Assembly (NCBI GenBank): GCA_010093605.1 | Contig: MU004201.1 | Location: forward strand, 197,216 to 261,215 | Direction of reading: 5' to 3' | DNA from: Lophium mytilinum | Taxonomy: Eukaryota; Ascomycota; Dothideomycetes; Mytilinidiales; Mytilinidiaceae | Length of the DNA: 64,000 nucleotides | In this document: in pieces, positions 38,504 through 49,409 of the stretch | How positions within the stretch are numbered: position 1 is the stretch's first letter | Layout of the letters: every line of letters starts with the position of its first letter | Position numbers and translations under genes: made by a program | The notes under the pieces: model-generated | What the model was told of the DNA's origin: nothing | Database searches by the model: none | What the model saw: only the letters and a program-made list of their open reading frames with translations

Positions 38504-38724
38504 TATTACGGTGCAATATAGAATCGTAATAGAAAACTAGATAGTATTAAGTATATAATAAAGTAGCTACAAGGAGAGAGAGTAGGGCGCGGAGCGCCGG
38601 CCGAGAGGTAGGCGAGGCTGGCGCTAAGCAAGGTTAGGTAACGGTGGCACGTAATAGAGGCTACGTAACGCCGTTGCCTATAACAGGAACGTATCGCGAT
38701 AAGGGTCGCGTTACGGCCATGATA
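38504..38724 (-). repeat. 5' LTR of E5 (right copy)
   Basis: A 221-bp LTR from TATTACGGTGCAATAT to GGCCATGATA, directly followed by AGTAC. To its left the leader begins with an AAGTAGCTACCC motif read outward, the same post-LTR sequence as in E2 (18771-18784) and E8 (63172-63185). Confidence 0.92.
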
Positions 38725-38904
38725 AGTACCCCCCCTAATTAGTGCAAGTACACCCCCTTTTTAGCGCGCATATACCCCCCATCTTGTCCAGTCTTCTAAT
38801 TGGCCCGGAGGGCTTAGAATACTACTCCGGCGCTTTATAGTAAGGCTATATAGCCTTCCCATTTTATTATGCATTCTTACTATTTCTAACAGCCTATACT
38901 TAGC

Positions 38905-39000
38905 TGCGCGTAAGGCTATAGATAAGGCTGTAGATAAGGCTATATATATAAGCTATATATAAGGCTATATATAAGGCTACTTATAGTAAGGCTATATAGT
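38905..39000. repeat. AAGGCTATA(G/T)AT tandem repeat inside M1
   Basis: Seven or so imperfect units of AAGGCTATAGAT / AAGGCTATATAT spaced 12 to 14 bp, followed by TATAG-rich sequence. It forms part of the noncoding interior of M1. Confidence 0.75.
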
Positions 39001-39572
39001 ATACCCGTTTTACTATATATACTTCCCGTTTCCTATAGTATATATAGGCTATTATATTACTACCTATATGCCTATATATCTATAAGTATGCTAAAATAGT
39101 TAAATTCTTACCTTATTACGGCCTCTCTATATTAAACCTGGCCCCCCTATATTACGGCCGCGCCTCCCTAGCTATCCTAATCTATTAACCTCTCTATTTA
39201 GCTGCAGTTTTATCTAGTTTACTATAGTACTTTACTAAGCCGTAGCCCTACGCAGAGGCGTGCGCTTGTATAGCAGCATGCGCTTCCTCTACTATAGCGT
39301 AGTAGCTAAGCTGTAGCGGCAGGAAAGCTATAGTAAGAGGTGGAGGGGGTGTATTATAGAGGATAAGGATTAGGATATAATAGATTATAGGCACGCTATA
39401 CTTAGCAAGAGTACTTAAAAATTGTGGGCGAGTTAAGCGAGCAAATCGGAGGCCTTAGAGGACCCCTCCGGGCCAATTAGAAGACTAGACAAGATAGGGG
39501 GTATACACGCACTAAAAAGGGGGTGTACTTGCACTAATTAGGGGGGGTACTAGTACTAGCCCCTAATATATT

Positions 39573-40040
39573 TCCTAAATTATATATAAATAATTAATGC
39601 ATATAAAAAAAAGTTTCCCTTTCTAACAGTTTAAATAGATATATATCTAGACTATATTAAAGGTTCTTTTTATATATGCTCTCTAAGGTCCTAAAAATAG
39701 AGATAGGTTACTGCATATAATATTATAATAAATAACCTGCGTATAATATAGTATAACTATTATCCTCTCCCTTAAAAGAGGTGTTATTACTCTATTATAC
39801 GCATTGAAAAGTTTTCAATAAATATTATTATAAAACTTAATCTTTTTCTATATTAATTTAATAATATTAAAAATATAAGGGGTTATTTCTCTTATTCCGT
39901 TTAAAAAATAAATATATAATTGTATAAAATAATTGATGTAGAGACATTATACAGCTGTAGATTTTATATTATATCTCCCGCTGTAGCCCTTAGAAAGCCC
40001 CTTAACGCCTTACTTATATTATTACCGTTTTTTTTATAGT
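39573..40040. other. AT-rich stretch, right flank of M1
   Basis: AT-rich, non-repetitive sequence with A and T runs and no coding text I can recognise. It continues 30058-30404 in composition. The transition to LINE text is near 40040 but no sharp border is visible. Confidence 0.5.
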
Positions 40041-40559
40041 GTTAAAGGGTAATCTAATTAGCTGGATTCTATAGCGAGATATTAACTAGCGTTATCTAGT
40101 AGGTAATATAGGCGGCTAAACCAAGCCGATTAACTTAAGCTATAAGTTGCAAGTTATCCCTATTAGTAGGCGGGACTTTAAGCAAGATTATTATTATAAA
40201 ATATTTACTCTCTCTACTAGGCGGGAATAGGTTTAGGCCCTCTTTAACCTTATTATACAAGGCTACTACTATCCGCATATCCTAATTATAAAAGTATACC
40301 GTTTTAGCGCTTTCTATAGTGGCCGCGTTATCCCCGCCTTAAATTTGCACGGCTCGCCACCTAGTCTTCTTAAAATTATAATAGAAGTCTCTTATCTATA
40401 GTAAGTTATTAGTAGTTACTATATTAATTTTATTTAAAGAACTTATAAGTTTTATAATAACCGCTATTACTAAGACTACTATATATATTATAAAAAAAAT
40501 ACAATGTAATTAAGCTTGCAGCATCTTAGAAACACGACCTAAGGAGGGCCTCTAGGCCC

Positions 40560-42050
40560 TACTTAAGGCCCTTTAGACGATTGTACGCAGTCTTAGAGCC
40601 CTACGAGCAGTGCTGGCGGCGTTGCAGTAGGTTAACGTATTGCGACCCCTAACGCGCCGCTCCTCTAGAACTAATAAGAATACTAACACTATTAATAACA
40701 ACCCTAATACTACCCGAAGCCCCCTTAGAATACCTACTAAGGTATCTAAGACACCCTCTATAAAGCTTAGTATATATAGGCCCGCCTATAGAATAAGCCA
40801 CCTACTCTAATAGAAATAGACTAATTCTGCTAGTTTATCTAGGGGTTTATTAGACGCGTCGTTAATAACCTATTAAGCGCGTTAGCTGAGCTACACCAGG
40901 AACTATAGGCATAATTAATAAGGAAGATAGAGGACGTAAAGAAAGAGATAATAAAAGAGGTACGCGCATTATTATTGTAAGGAAGAACGTACGCCGCGGT
41001 AGCAGCGGCTGTTAGAACAGGACTAGGGGCTACAGGCTAAAGTAAGACTAAGTAGGCCTATAGCAAGACTGCAGGAAATAGGTTATATATAACGCAGCCT
41101 TTAGAGGTCTATAAGATTACTATCTATATTAAGGATAATAATAAGTAAGCTACTACTAGAGATAATACTAACGCGACTATTATATAAAAGCTCTAGGCCG
41201 CAGGACCCCTAGACACGTCTAGAATATACAGCGTTAGAAAGCTCTAGAGTGGAGACGTAAAGGCGTACGTAGCTAATAAGGCTATAAAAGCGTCTTTGCT
41301 AAAGAGAAAGAAATAGGTAATAGTGCTAGGTAAGTTAGTACGCATATAATAGCCTGCAGTGCTTATAGAGGTGCACGGAGTACCTAAGGACGCGGATATA
41401 AGTAGCCTAGAATTTAGATACGCTATTATTAAGGGCAGCGCGCTAACCAACCCCGGCCTTACAATTAAAAAAATTACGTAGAAGAATAATAAGGGTATTA
41501 AAGTAGCTAGAAACAACCTATACTACTATACTAGCTCTACTATTATTAGCGTCCGCACGGAGCTAATAGTAGATATAGCTATTAAATAAGGACTCGCTAT
41601 AGATAGACGCCTGCTTACGGCCTCCCGGTATAAGGTAGGATTTATAGCCACGCAGTGCTTTAAGTGCCAAGGATATAGATATATAGCTAGGCACTATAAG
41701 ACGGATATATAGTGCGCGCTATATATAGGAGAATACAACACCTAATAGTGCAAGGTAATAGGACTAAAGAAGTGCGTAAACTGTAAGAGAAACTACCCGG
41801 CGTATAGTGCAGAATGTAGTATATAAAAAGGGGCCTAGCTATATGCCTTAATAAAGAAATAGACTATACTAACTTACTGTAACACTAGAGGAATAAGCTA
41901 GAACGGATACTAGGCTTAACTAGGAGAATACACAACCCAGTCATTGCAAAGTAAGAAGAGAAAGGTAAAAGATAATACACCACGCGGCGGCAGCATAGGA
42001 CCTAGCCCTATACCGGAGGTGCTTAAAAGGGCGGTAGAAAGACCCCTATT
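40560..42050 (+). pseudogene. LINE ORF1-like protein with three zinc knuckles
   Basis: A gag-like nucleic-acid-binding protein of a LINE. Three Cys/His clusters are readable: CFKCQGYRYIARHYK at about 41658 (compare CxxCxxxGHxxxxC; the Gly-His pair reads Gly-Tyr-Arg here), a second starting at CALYIGEY near 41711, and KCVNCKRNYPAYSAEC near 41770. Upstream, 40890-40980 is rich in Glu, Lys and Arg and would form a helix. In this family ORF1 packages element RNA. The frame holds many stops and is a pseudogene. Confidence 0.75.
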
Positions 42051-42419
42051 AAATACCCGGGTTAATATAGACCTAAAATAGCCCCCTATTAATAGTATAC
42101 TACATACTACCTATAATCCCTTATAGCTTTTCTATTTAATATAGCCTTCTATATAGACCTTAATTTAGTCCTTCTATTTTATAAATTAGTCTACCTATTC
42201 TATAGCTTAGTCCTTACCGCCCTTACTATCTATGTAGGCCACTTAAAATATAGTATATAGAGACGTTAGTAGACTATTATAGTTTACGCAGCAGGGCCTT
42301 ATACAGGTGCCCTCCTCCCAGGAGGACGACGTTAACCGCCAGCGGCGTAAGGAAGTAGAATAGACCGGTATAGATATAGACGCAGATTCTATAGACCTTA
42401 ATTAATAATAGAACAACCT

Positions 42420-43090
42420 AATAAACTTACTATTATACAGTATAACATTAATAAAAGCCGTAACACTTAAAAGGAGTTCCTCAAAAAGGCAGAGGTCGCC
42501 CAGCCCTAGCCGCTGGTGCTAGCTATACAAGAACTATAGAAAAATACCTAAAAGTATACTATACTGCGTATAAAATTATATTATCTACTATATAGAGGGA
42601 GCCTAAACGCTAGAATATGCACGTACGTTAATAAGTGCCTAGACTTAGGCTAGTAGACTATTAAGTACTACTCCCCGGACCTTATTACCCTCTCCCTCTA
42701 GGCGGGAGGAGAGAATATTTAAATTTACAACATCTATAACCCGAAGCCACGCAGGATTATAACTATGCTGCCCCCTATACTATATAAGGAAGTAGAGCAC
42801 GTACTTATAGGCAATATAAACCTATACTACCCGTCCTAGGGAGGAATACAGGTAGTTAGTGCGGAAGAATAGGCGGAGGAGCTTATCTGTATTACCACGG
42901 AAGCGGGCATAAACCTAGCTACGGAGGAGGGTATAGAAATGTAGGCGAAAGGAATATTATAGACTATAATTAACCTTACGTTTATAACCGGATAGCTTAT
43001 AAAATAAATAACGTCCTGCATAGTTTAAGAGGAATAGAACTATTACTTAGATTACCGCCCTATATATATAGAGTTTAATATTACACTACT
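42420..43090 (+). pseudogene. LINE endonuclease domain (APE type)
   Basis: The start reads LTIIQYNINKSRN followed by a VLAIQE motif about 30 residues on, the standard opening of the Tad1-type apurinic-like endonuclease that nicks target DNA. Farther on, GNINLYYPSWGG (about 42811-42846) matches the family's GDFNxHHxxWGG motif with Asn for Asp at the catalytic position. Several TAG codons interrupt it. Confidence 0.8.
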
Positions 43091-43639
43091 AACAGCAATT
43101 AAATAGCCCTAACGCCGACTATAGAAAAACGTCGTATGGAAGAACGTGCAGGAGCACCTAGTAGCCTAACTACTTAAGCTGGAAAACTAGAATAACCCCC
43201 TAGATAATAAAGAAGAAGAAGACCTTAATAACTTTATATATATTCTCTACTAACTTATTAAAATTACTATTAACGCTATAGTGCTAATAGCACGGCCCTT
43301 ACTATATATATTACTATCCTAGACTAAGGAGTACTTAGAGGAGGTGCACGAGACTAGGCGGGCGTATAGAATGTGGCACTTATTACGCTTAATAGAGGAC
43401 TAGATCTTATACTAAGTCTAATGCAACCGCAAGAAAAGAGCTATAAGAAAGGAGAGTACTAAGGTATAGCGCTGCATGGTGGAAAAAGTAACAAACAACC
43501 CTAAAAGGGCATAGAAACTAGCTAAATAGGGCCGTATAGTTAGAAAGAAATTAAGGCCCCCTCCTTAATTCCCTTCTCTCTCTTAGCCCGGCGACCCCAC
43601 CCTATATGCAGACAACGAGATAAAAGCATATATACTAGC

Positions 43640-44700
43640 AGAATAGTTCTTCCTACTACTAGTAGAAGCTAACCTAGCTAACCTAGAGGGGTTCTAATAC
43701 CCGGAACTATATACTACCCCTATAGAAGTTACTATAGAAGACGTACTCTTAGCACTAATAGAAATTGCGCTAGATAAGGCCCCTGGAATTACAAGAATTA
43801 CAAATAGATTCCTAAAGAAGTGCGAAATGCAACTAGTACCTATACTCGCCTGCTTCTTTATAAAGTGCCTATATAGAGGATACTACCCCTAACCGTTTAA
43901 GGAATTAATTACTATAGTTCTACGTAAGCCTTAGAAAGCGTTCTATATAATAGTAAAGGCCTATAGGCCTATTACGCTAGTAGAAATAATAGGTAAGCTA
44001 TTTAAATGCATTGTGGCTAAGAGGCTCTCTAAGATAGCGGAGGAAAAGGGCATGCTACTGCCTAGCTAGATAGGGGCACGGCCGGAACGCTCTATATAGA
44101 CAGCACTTAAGCTCCTTATAGAATAGATCTATACTGTATAGAAAGAAAACCTATAGCTTATAGTATTACTTCTTAGCTTAGATATATTAGGCGCGTTTAA
44201 TTAAGTATTACATAAATAAATAATACACAACCTACGGGTCTAGAGAGTGCTAGAATAGATAATAAAGTTTACTAGGTCCTTTCTATAGAACCGCACTACT
44301 AGACTATCTATAGAAAACTATATAGTAGAACTAATCGCAGTTACTATAGGCATCCCGCAGGGCTCTTTCTTATTACCTATTCTCTTCCTCTTCTTTACTA
44401 GCATACTACTGCTAACCCTCTAGGACGGCAACATAACGGCCTATAGGTTTATAGACAACATAAATATTCTTATATATAGTAGAACTATAGAGGCGAACTA
44501 TAGGGCTATTAAGAGAGCCTATAATAGGTGCATAGACTAGGTAAGGAAATACAGCGTTATATTTGCACTAGATAAATATCACCTAATATACTTTATAAGA
44601 GCCCGTATAGAAATTAACCTAAAGGCTATAGTTAATATATAGAGCTTTAAGGAGGGCCCTATTAAAGAACTATAAGTACTAGGAGTATAAGTAGACTCTA
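43640..44700 (+). pseudogene. LINE reverse transcriptase domain
   Basis: RT text with the expected order: APGITRITNRFLKKC (start near 43775), KAYRPITL (near 43960), ARPERSIWTA-like motif (near 44080), SLDILGAFN (near 44177), GIPQGS (near 44349) and the catalytic box near 44451, which reads FIDN where the family has FADD. The domain primes DNA synthesis from the nicked target. Many TAG codons and the altered catalytic box make it nonfunctional. Confidence 0.85.
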
Positions 44701-45494
44701 AGCTAAAGTAGGGCCTGTATATAAGTATAATAAAGAATAAAGCTATAACCTAGATAGGGGCGCTTACTAGGCTTACAGCATCTACCTAGGGAGCAAGCTT
44801 TAGGAAGGCACGCCTAATATACTTAGTAGTAATTCGGCCTGCTATTATATATAGATGCACTACCTAGTATACTACACTAGGTATGCCGGAGCAGCTTAGT
44901 AAGATAAAGGTTAAGCAGCTTAAAATAACCTAAAACTACTATTTCTAAAGGATCTTAGGGGCATATAAGACTATAAATACTAAGGTACTAGAGTATAAGA
45001 TATTATATCCTCTACTTCTATTAAAACTAGAGAAACTTATAGTAGCTTACGCGGACTATATACGCAAGAGGCTAGCACGCAAGTATATTAAAACACTATG
45101 CAGTAATATATAAAGGGAAATCTACGCTAACTATAGGCTGCTTATAAGGCTAAAGTATAGCCCTAGCCGGCAAGATATACTCTATAACCTTATAGTAAAG
45201 GCTATAAAGTTATGTACTAGGTTTAAAGAGGAATTAGAGGACGCCTATAAGCGCTTAAGGTAATTTACTATTAAGTGCAAATATAAAGAAAGGTAGGAGA
45301 AGAAGTAGAAGTCCTTCTATAAATTAGAGCGGTAAGGGCTACTAACGCCGGCCCTTAACACTAAATAGAGTAAATAATAAGAAACTTTATATAAAGGGCT
45401 TATAAATATTAAGAGTACTATTCTTATAAACCTATAGACGGAGTATATAGAACTTAACGGGTACCTGCACTATATAAGAGTGCCCGGCCACCTA

Positions 45495-45570
45495 ATACTA
45501 GCCTGCCCCTGTAAGTACGGCCTCTAATCGCCCCAGCACGTAGTAATAAGCTATAAGAGGCACGTAAAGG
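45495..45570 (+). pseudogene. LINE C-terminal Cys/His motif
   Basis: ACPCKYGL followed about 7 residues later by QHVVISYKRH. This matches the CPC...HxxxxC-type zinc motif found at the end of ORF2 in Tad1-like LINEs, with Ser-Tyr in place of the last Cys region. It marks the end of the LINE coding part. Confidence 0.7.
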
Positions 45571-45725
45571 GTAAAAGTAAACTATTTAAGAGAGTAAAGA
45601 CCTAGATGTATAAGAAAATATACAATATTAAAAAGGGACCTAAGGCGATAGCCCGCTAGTTTTTATAGAAAATAGACCTACTACCCTACCTCTTAATGGC
45701 TAGAGAGATGGAAATATAAAGGCTG

Positions 45726-46860
45726 TAGGCTTAGCCTTCCTATTTCCAATAGCTTTACTATTTCTAACAGCCTTACTATTTCTAACAGCCTATCTATAAG
45801 CCGTATACTACCTAAATAGTATATACTCTAAATACTCTATATATACTATATACTGCTATTTATCTACCGCCCCTTAGCCCTACCTCTTTTAGCTAGGCCA
45901 TAACTCTTAGCCGTGCCATAGCCCTTAGCTATGCCACGGCCCTTAGCTATACTAAGGCCCTTAGCTATACTATAAAAGCTTATACCTGCTATACGCAGCT
46001 ATAGACTCCCTATAGTATACTAGAGCTGCCCCTCCAGCTATACTCCCTATTATATACTTCCTATTCCCTATAGCCCTTCTATTTCTTAGTAGCCTCTCTA
46101 CTCTATAATAGCTACCCGTAAAGCTATATACTACCTAAACATTATATACTCTACTATAGAGCCGCCCTTTAGCCCTCCTATAACTGCTAGCTATGCTGTA
46201 GAAGATTATACTTACTACTAGCAGCTGTATACTTTCTATAGTATACTATAAGTTATATACTCTACTATATACTTCTATTATATACTTCCCGTGCCTATAA
46301 GGAATAGAATAGAATAACGTTGCTACCTAATAAGTAACTACCTAATAGGCCTTATACTACTATATGCTACATAGCCTTTCTATTCTATTTTAGCCCTTCT
46401 ACCCCCTTAGCCTACAGGGCCCCCTATACTTAATTCCTTTCCTTAAACCCGCTTTTAAGATAGAACACGCATACGCCCGCACTGCGCGCGTGCCTTTACG
46501 CTAATCCTATACTAGCTAACCGCCCCGGATTCTAATTAACCTAACCCAAATCTAGGAGGATAACTATAACCTAATCTAGATTAATTTAGAAGGATGCATT
46601 ATAATAGCTTATTCCGTGGCAGGCCTAATAGACCTACTACGCGTCCCTAATAGCTAAATAATGCTATAAGAGAGGGCGCTTAGCTTAATACACTATAGAG
46701 GACAAGGTTTTCATCTAATAGCTACTTAGTAGTAAACAGTTTCTTCTTATAACTAGCCTAGATAGAACAGCTATATAAACCCTAATAGGAGCTACACTAG
46801 CTTAATAGAATTTAATAATAATTTAATAATAATAATAATATAGCTATATATATTATTACT
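45726..46860. other. Unclassified AT-rich stretch with short repeats
   Basis: No coding text recognised. It contains ACTATTTCTAACAGCC twice (45766-45804), also seen once inside M1 (about 38880), a GCCCTTAGCTAT(A/G)C tandem (about 45890-45975), repeated TAGTATATACT-type motifs, and an AAT run at 46810-46842. The shared TTTCTAACAGCC motif suggests noncoding transposon sequence, but no inverted ends were found. Confidence 0.5.
45890..45975. repeat. Short tandem repeat GCCCTTAGCTATRC
   Basis: About five imperfect units of roughly 18 bp built on GCCCTTAGCTATGCCAC / GCCCTTAGCTATACTAAG, including an earlier variant ACTCTTAGCCGTGCC. Noncoding. Confidence 0.7.
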
Positions 46861-48260
46861 TATTAGTATACCTAGGTTAGCTAAAGTTAGAAGTAGCCCT
46901 AGGCTAGGGGGGCGGTTATAGGTAAAGGCTATTACTATCTTATTACCTAAGCATAGATAGTAGGGGAGGCCGGTACTCTAGAGGGTGTATAGCGCGGTAG
47001 TAGGGCCTCTCCTCTAATAGGTAACTTTATCCTAATTTAGATAGTTCCGCGCTAGTATAATAGTTATTACACTCTTCTACTAAAGTATAGTCGCCTCTAG
47101 AGTCTTCCTAAGCCCGGGGTAGTTAGCTAAGAATCCGCCTTTAGTTAGTTCTGCAACGAACTTATTTATAGTATAAACGCTAGCTAGCTAGTATAGAAAT
47201 AGTAGTAGTTAAATACTAAGTAGAGTAAATTTCTAGTCTACTATTAGATTAGTGTGCGTGAAATTAAAACTAAAATATTCTAGATATTCTTTCTAGAACT
47301 CCGGCATAATATATTCTTTAAACGTTCTTTAGAAGTTAGCAACTATTTCCTCTTTAGACTGTTTATTGTTAATATCTATAGTAATAACTAGGGCAGGGTC
47401 TAGCTATACCTCCTCCTATTTTACATCCGCCGCTGCTATTAGCGATTATTGGATCTAGACTGCCGCTTACTCTAGAAATATCCTATATTTCTTGAACGCT
47501 TCTAGCGCGAGGCCGTCTTTAATTAAAGGCGATTTTTAGCCTTTCTTAAAGTTTAGGTAGATATGCGCTTTTACTTTATCTTGCGCCGATATTGTATACT
47601 TAGCACCTATCTCTTAGAGACGCGCCTAGTCTATATTAGTAGTTTAGTATAGCTAGTTCTATTTAAAGCCGTTTATATACTTATATATATAGAGATAGAT
47701 AGTAATATTTTATTATCTACTTTAGTAATATTATCTACTGCTAGTTTAGCGGCTATCCTAGTAGTAGCTAAATTAGCAGAGAGAATAGTTCTGATAGCGA
47801 AGTTAGTCGCGCCCTCGCCCGGGCTCGCGTTGTGTGTTAGTAATAGACTGTAGTCTAAAGTTGCATCTAATAGAGAGCTTCCTACTAGAACCGGCGGGGA
47901 TTTAGTAGAGCTTATGTTTATAGGCTTTAGTTAGAAGTAGAGTAGTTTTCTCTTTTTTATTAATAACACCGAAACTATAGTATTATTATATTCTTTAGTA
48001 TAAGTATTTAAGACGCGCTTTCTCTATTACTTAAGTTATTACTTAAACTATAACCTAAGCTATCCTCTAAACTATTATCTAAGTTATTACTATTATATAA
48101 GGAGAGGGATTTTAGTAATTATTCTTACTTAGTATTATATTTGCCTAACGTTATAGCGTTAAGTTTAGTGCGACGCGATTTACTCTAGCGCTCCGCGTTG
48201 CGGTTAGTTTCTCCGTCCTATTCGGTATTGCGTGGCCGTTTTACTGCTAGGCGGTAGAGA
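46861..48260 (-). pseudogene. SNF2-like helicase/ATPase remnant (N-terminal part)
   Basis: Minus-strand coding-like text. The key motif is at 47136-47098: GGFLANYPGLRKTLEATIL, which fits the SNF2 motif I (GGxLADxMGLGKT) with Arg for Gly in GLGKT and Asn-Tyr for Asp-Asp/Glu. It is preceded by QxxxVYxINKFV-like text, as in SNF2 proteins. After the motif the text continues about 80 residues (CLGNKIVIAFTYNRPPS near 46950) and then stops being recognisable, so motifs II to VI are absent. Upstream is a Ser/Asn/Asp-rich low-complexity stretch (NSNNLDNSLEDSLGYSLSNN, near 48090-48030). TAG codons interrupt it at many places. Could be a fragment of a duplicated host ATPase gene hit by RIP, or cargo of a transposon. 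Moderate certainty for the motif, low for the exact family. Confidence 0.45.
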
Positions 48261-48499
48261 TAGATTAGCAAGTGCCTTTTAAGAATAATAGGTAAGATAC
48301 TTACTATTTTTAATAGCTCTAGTTACTATAAAGTAGTATATATTAAGCGGCTCTATAAAGACGGCCTCTAGCGTTACTTATAAGTAAATAATAAACCTAC
48401 CCTCTATATTTATATTCCTTATAGACTAGTTATTAAGATTTATTATTACTTTATAGAACTATATACTTATATAATCTCTAAATGCAACTAATTACACCC

Positions 48500-49196
48500 G
48501 GTTATAGTACTTAACGCCCTTGCTTATAGTATCTATAGGGGTAGAAAGGTTATAGAAATGCATTACCCGCAATAGCTTCTGCGTGCTGGTAGACTCGTCC
48601 TCTACTTATATTATAACGCTTAATTTTAGAATCTAGTCTATAGGCACCTATATTACTATTACCGCTATCTCTATTACTAATATTTTAATTATATAGGAAT
48701 TTAGCGATAATATAGTAAAGTTAGAAGGGGTAGACTCTTGCAACCGGCTGCGCTTAGGAGGTATACTATTTATAACTCGCTAGATTCTTAAGGCTTATTT
48801 AGCTAAGTACCTATCTACTATAGCTAAGGCTTCCGCTAATTTTAAATTAGGTACTTTCTTGCCTAGGTTGCTTTTAGACGTTATTACCGCCTTCTATAGA
48901 GAATTAAAGACATCTATCTATATTTCCTTACCTAAATTTAACTACTTTAATAGAGGCTTTAAATAGGTGTTAATTATCTAAGTCTTTAATTAGTCTTTAA
49001 TCTAGCAACCTTTAATCTTTTACTATAAACTACTCTATATTAGTAATATCTACTTTATATTATCTAGCACTATTATAGCTAAGCTATCTAATATCTTATT
49101 AGATTACGCGCTGCTATTACATAGGCCGATCTTCTTTATGGCCGCTTTTACGCCTAGGACCGCAGTTCTAGCCTCCTTATGCTCTCCCTTAGGCAT
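48500..49196 (-). pseudogene. Unidentified coding-like remnant upstream of the SNF2-like piece
   Basis: Minus-strand text from an ATG at 49196 (MPKGEHKEARTAVLGVKAAI...) down to about 48500, interrupted almost only by TAG/TAA codons that would be Trp or Gln before RIP. It includes NSIPPKRSRLQES (near 48770-48740), which looks like a basic nuclear targeting patch, and helical Lys/Leu-rich text. The plus strand of the same interval can also be read with few stops, so the strand is not certain. It may be the N-terminal part of the same gene as 46861-48260, but I recognise no domain. Confidence 0.25.
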
Positions 49197-49409
49197 TATA
49201 TAGTACGTACGCTACTACTATTTAGAGTATTTCTAACCTAGGCTGTAGTAAATAAATAGTAATTATAGGGTGCGCGTAAGGTTTTACGGGCGTTGCAGGG
49301 AATTAAAGGCTTAGAAGACTTCTATTATATTAGTAATTTTAATTATAGAAGAGCGCTATAGTAGCTCTTAATCTAAAGGCGACTTACTAATTACCGCAGG
49401 TACCTATGT

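Larger units (their letters stand above)
30431..38724 (-). mobile_element. E5: Ty3/Gypsy element with both LTRs, family A subgroup, nested in M1
   Basis: A broken, end-to-end element of 8,294 bp. Minus-strand order, right to left: 5' LTR (38504-38724), leader (about 38503-38050), gag (about 37960-35550), protease (about 35480-34850), reverse transcriptase (about 34480-33500), RNase H (about 33480-33000), integrase (about 32590-31740), integrase tail (about 31700-31270), chromodomain-like segment (about 31260-31000), purine tract (about 30665-30652) and 3' LTR. LTRs differ at about 25 of 221 positions, nearly all transitions. LTR and leader are related to E2 and E8 but clearly diverged, so I treat it as a subgroup. 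TSD AGTAC. Many breaks. Confidence 0.92.
30405..39572. mobile_element. M1: non-autonomous DNA transposon with 109-bp terminal inverted repeats, interrupted by E5
   Basis: Left arm: 30405-30430 joined across E5 to 38730-38812. Right arm: 39464-39572. Read inward, both arms give AATATATTAGGGGCTAGTAC then TAGTACCCCCCC and on to CCCGGAGGG, matching over about 109 bp with only a few differences. Without E5 the element is about 869 bp. The interior (38813-39463) has no coding text, only AT-rich repeats. If the true end is GGGGCTAG, it is flanked by TA on each side (30412-30413 and 39564-39565), which would suit Tc1/mariner-type insertion, but the flanking AATATATTA is itself part of the palindrome. 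Superfamily is therefore undecided. Long arms and a short interior also suit a foldback-type element. Confidence 0.85.
40040..45725 (+). mobile_element. L1: Tad1/CgT1-type LINE, degenerate
   Basis: A plus-strand non-LTR retrotransposon. ORF1-like text (about 40560-42050) carries a coiled-coil-like region (about 40890-40980) and gag-like zinc knuckles (41658-41826). ORF2-like text follows with an endonuclease of the APE type (about 42420-43090), reverse transcriptase (about 43640-44700) and a C-terminal Cys/His cluster (about 45495-45570). The order and the endonuclease start motif (QYNINKSRN) are typical of the fungal Tad1/CgT1/MGR583 group. Reading frames are interrupted by many TAG and TAA codons, most at places where TGG or CAG is expected, in line with RIP. 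No RNase H domain was seen. The 5' end is uncertain; no poly-A tail or target duplication could be confirmed. Confidence 0.85.

Noticed and set aside
41244-43021. Minus-strand open frames in the LINE
   Set aside because: They are antisense to ORF1 and the endonuclease, whose motifs read clearly on the plus strand.
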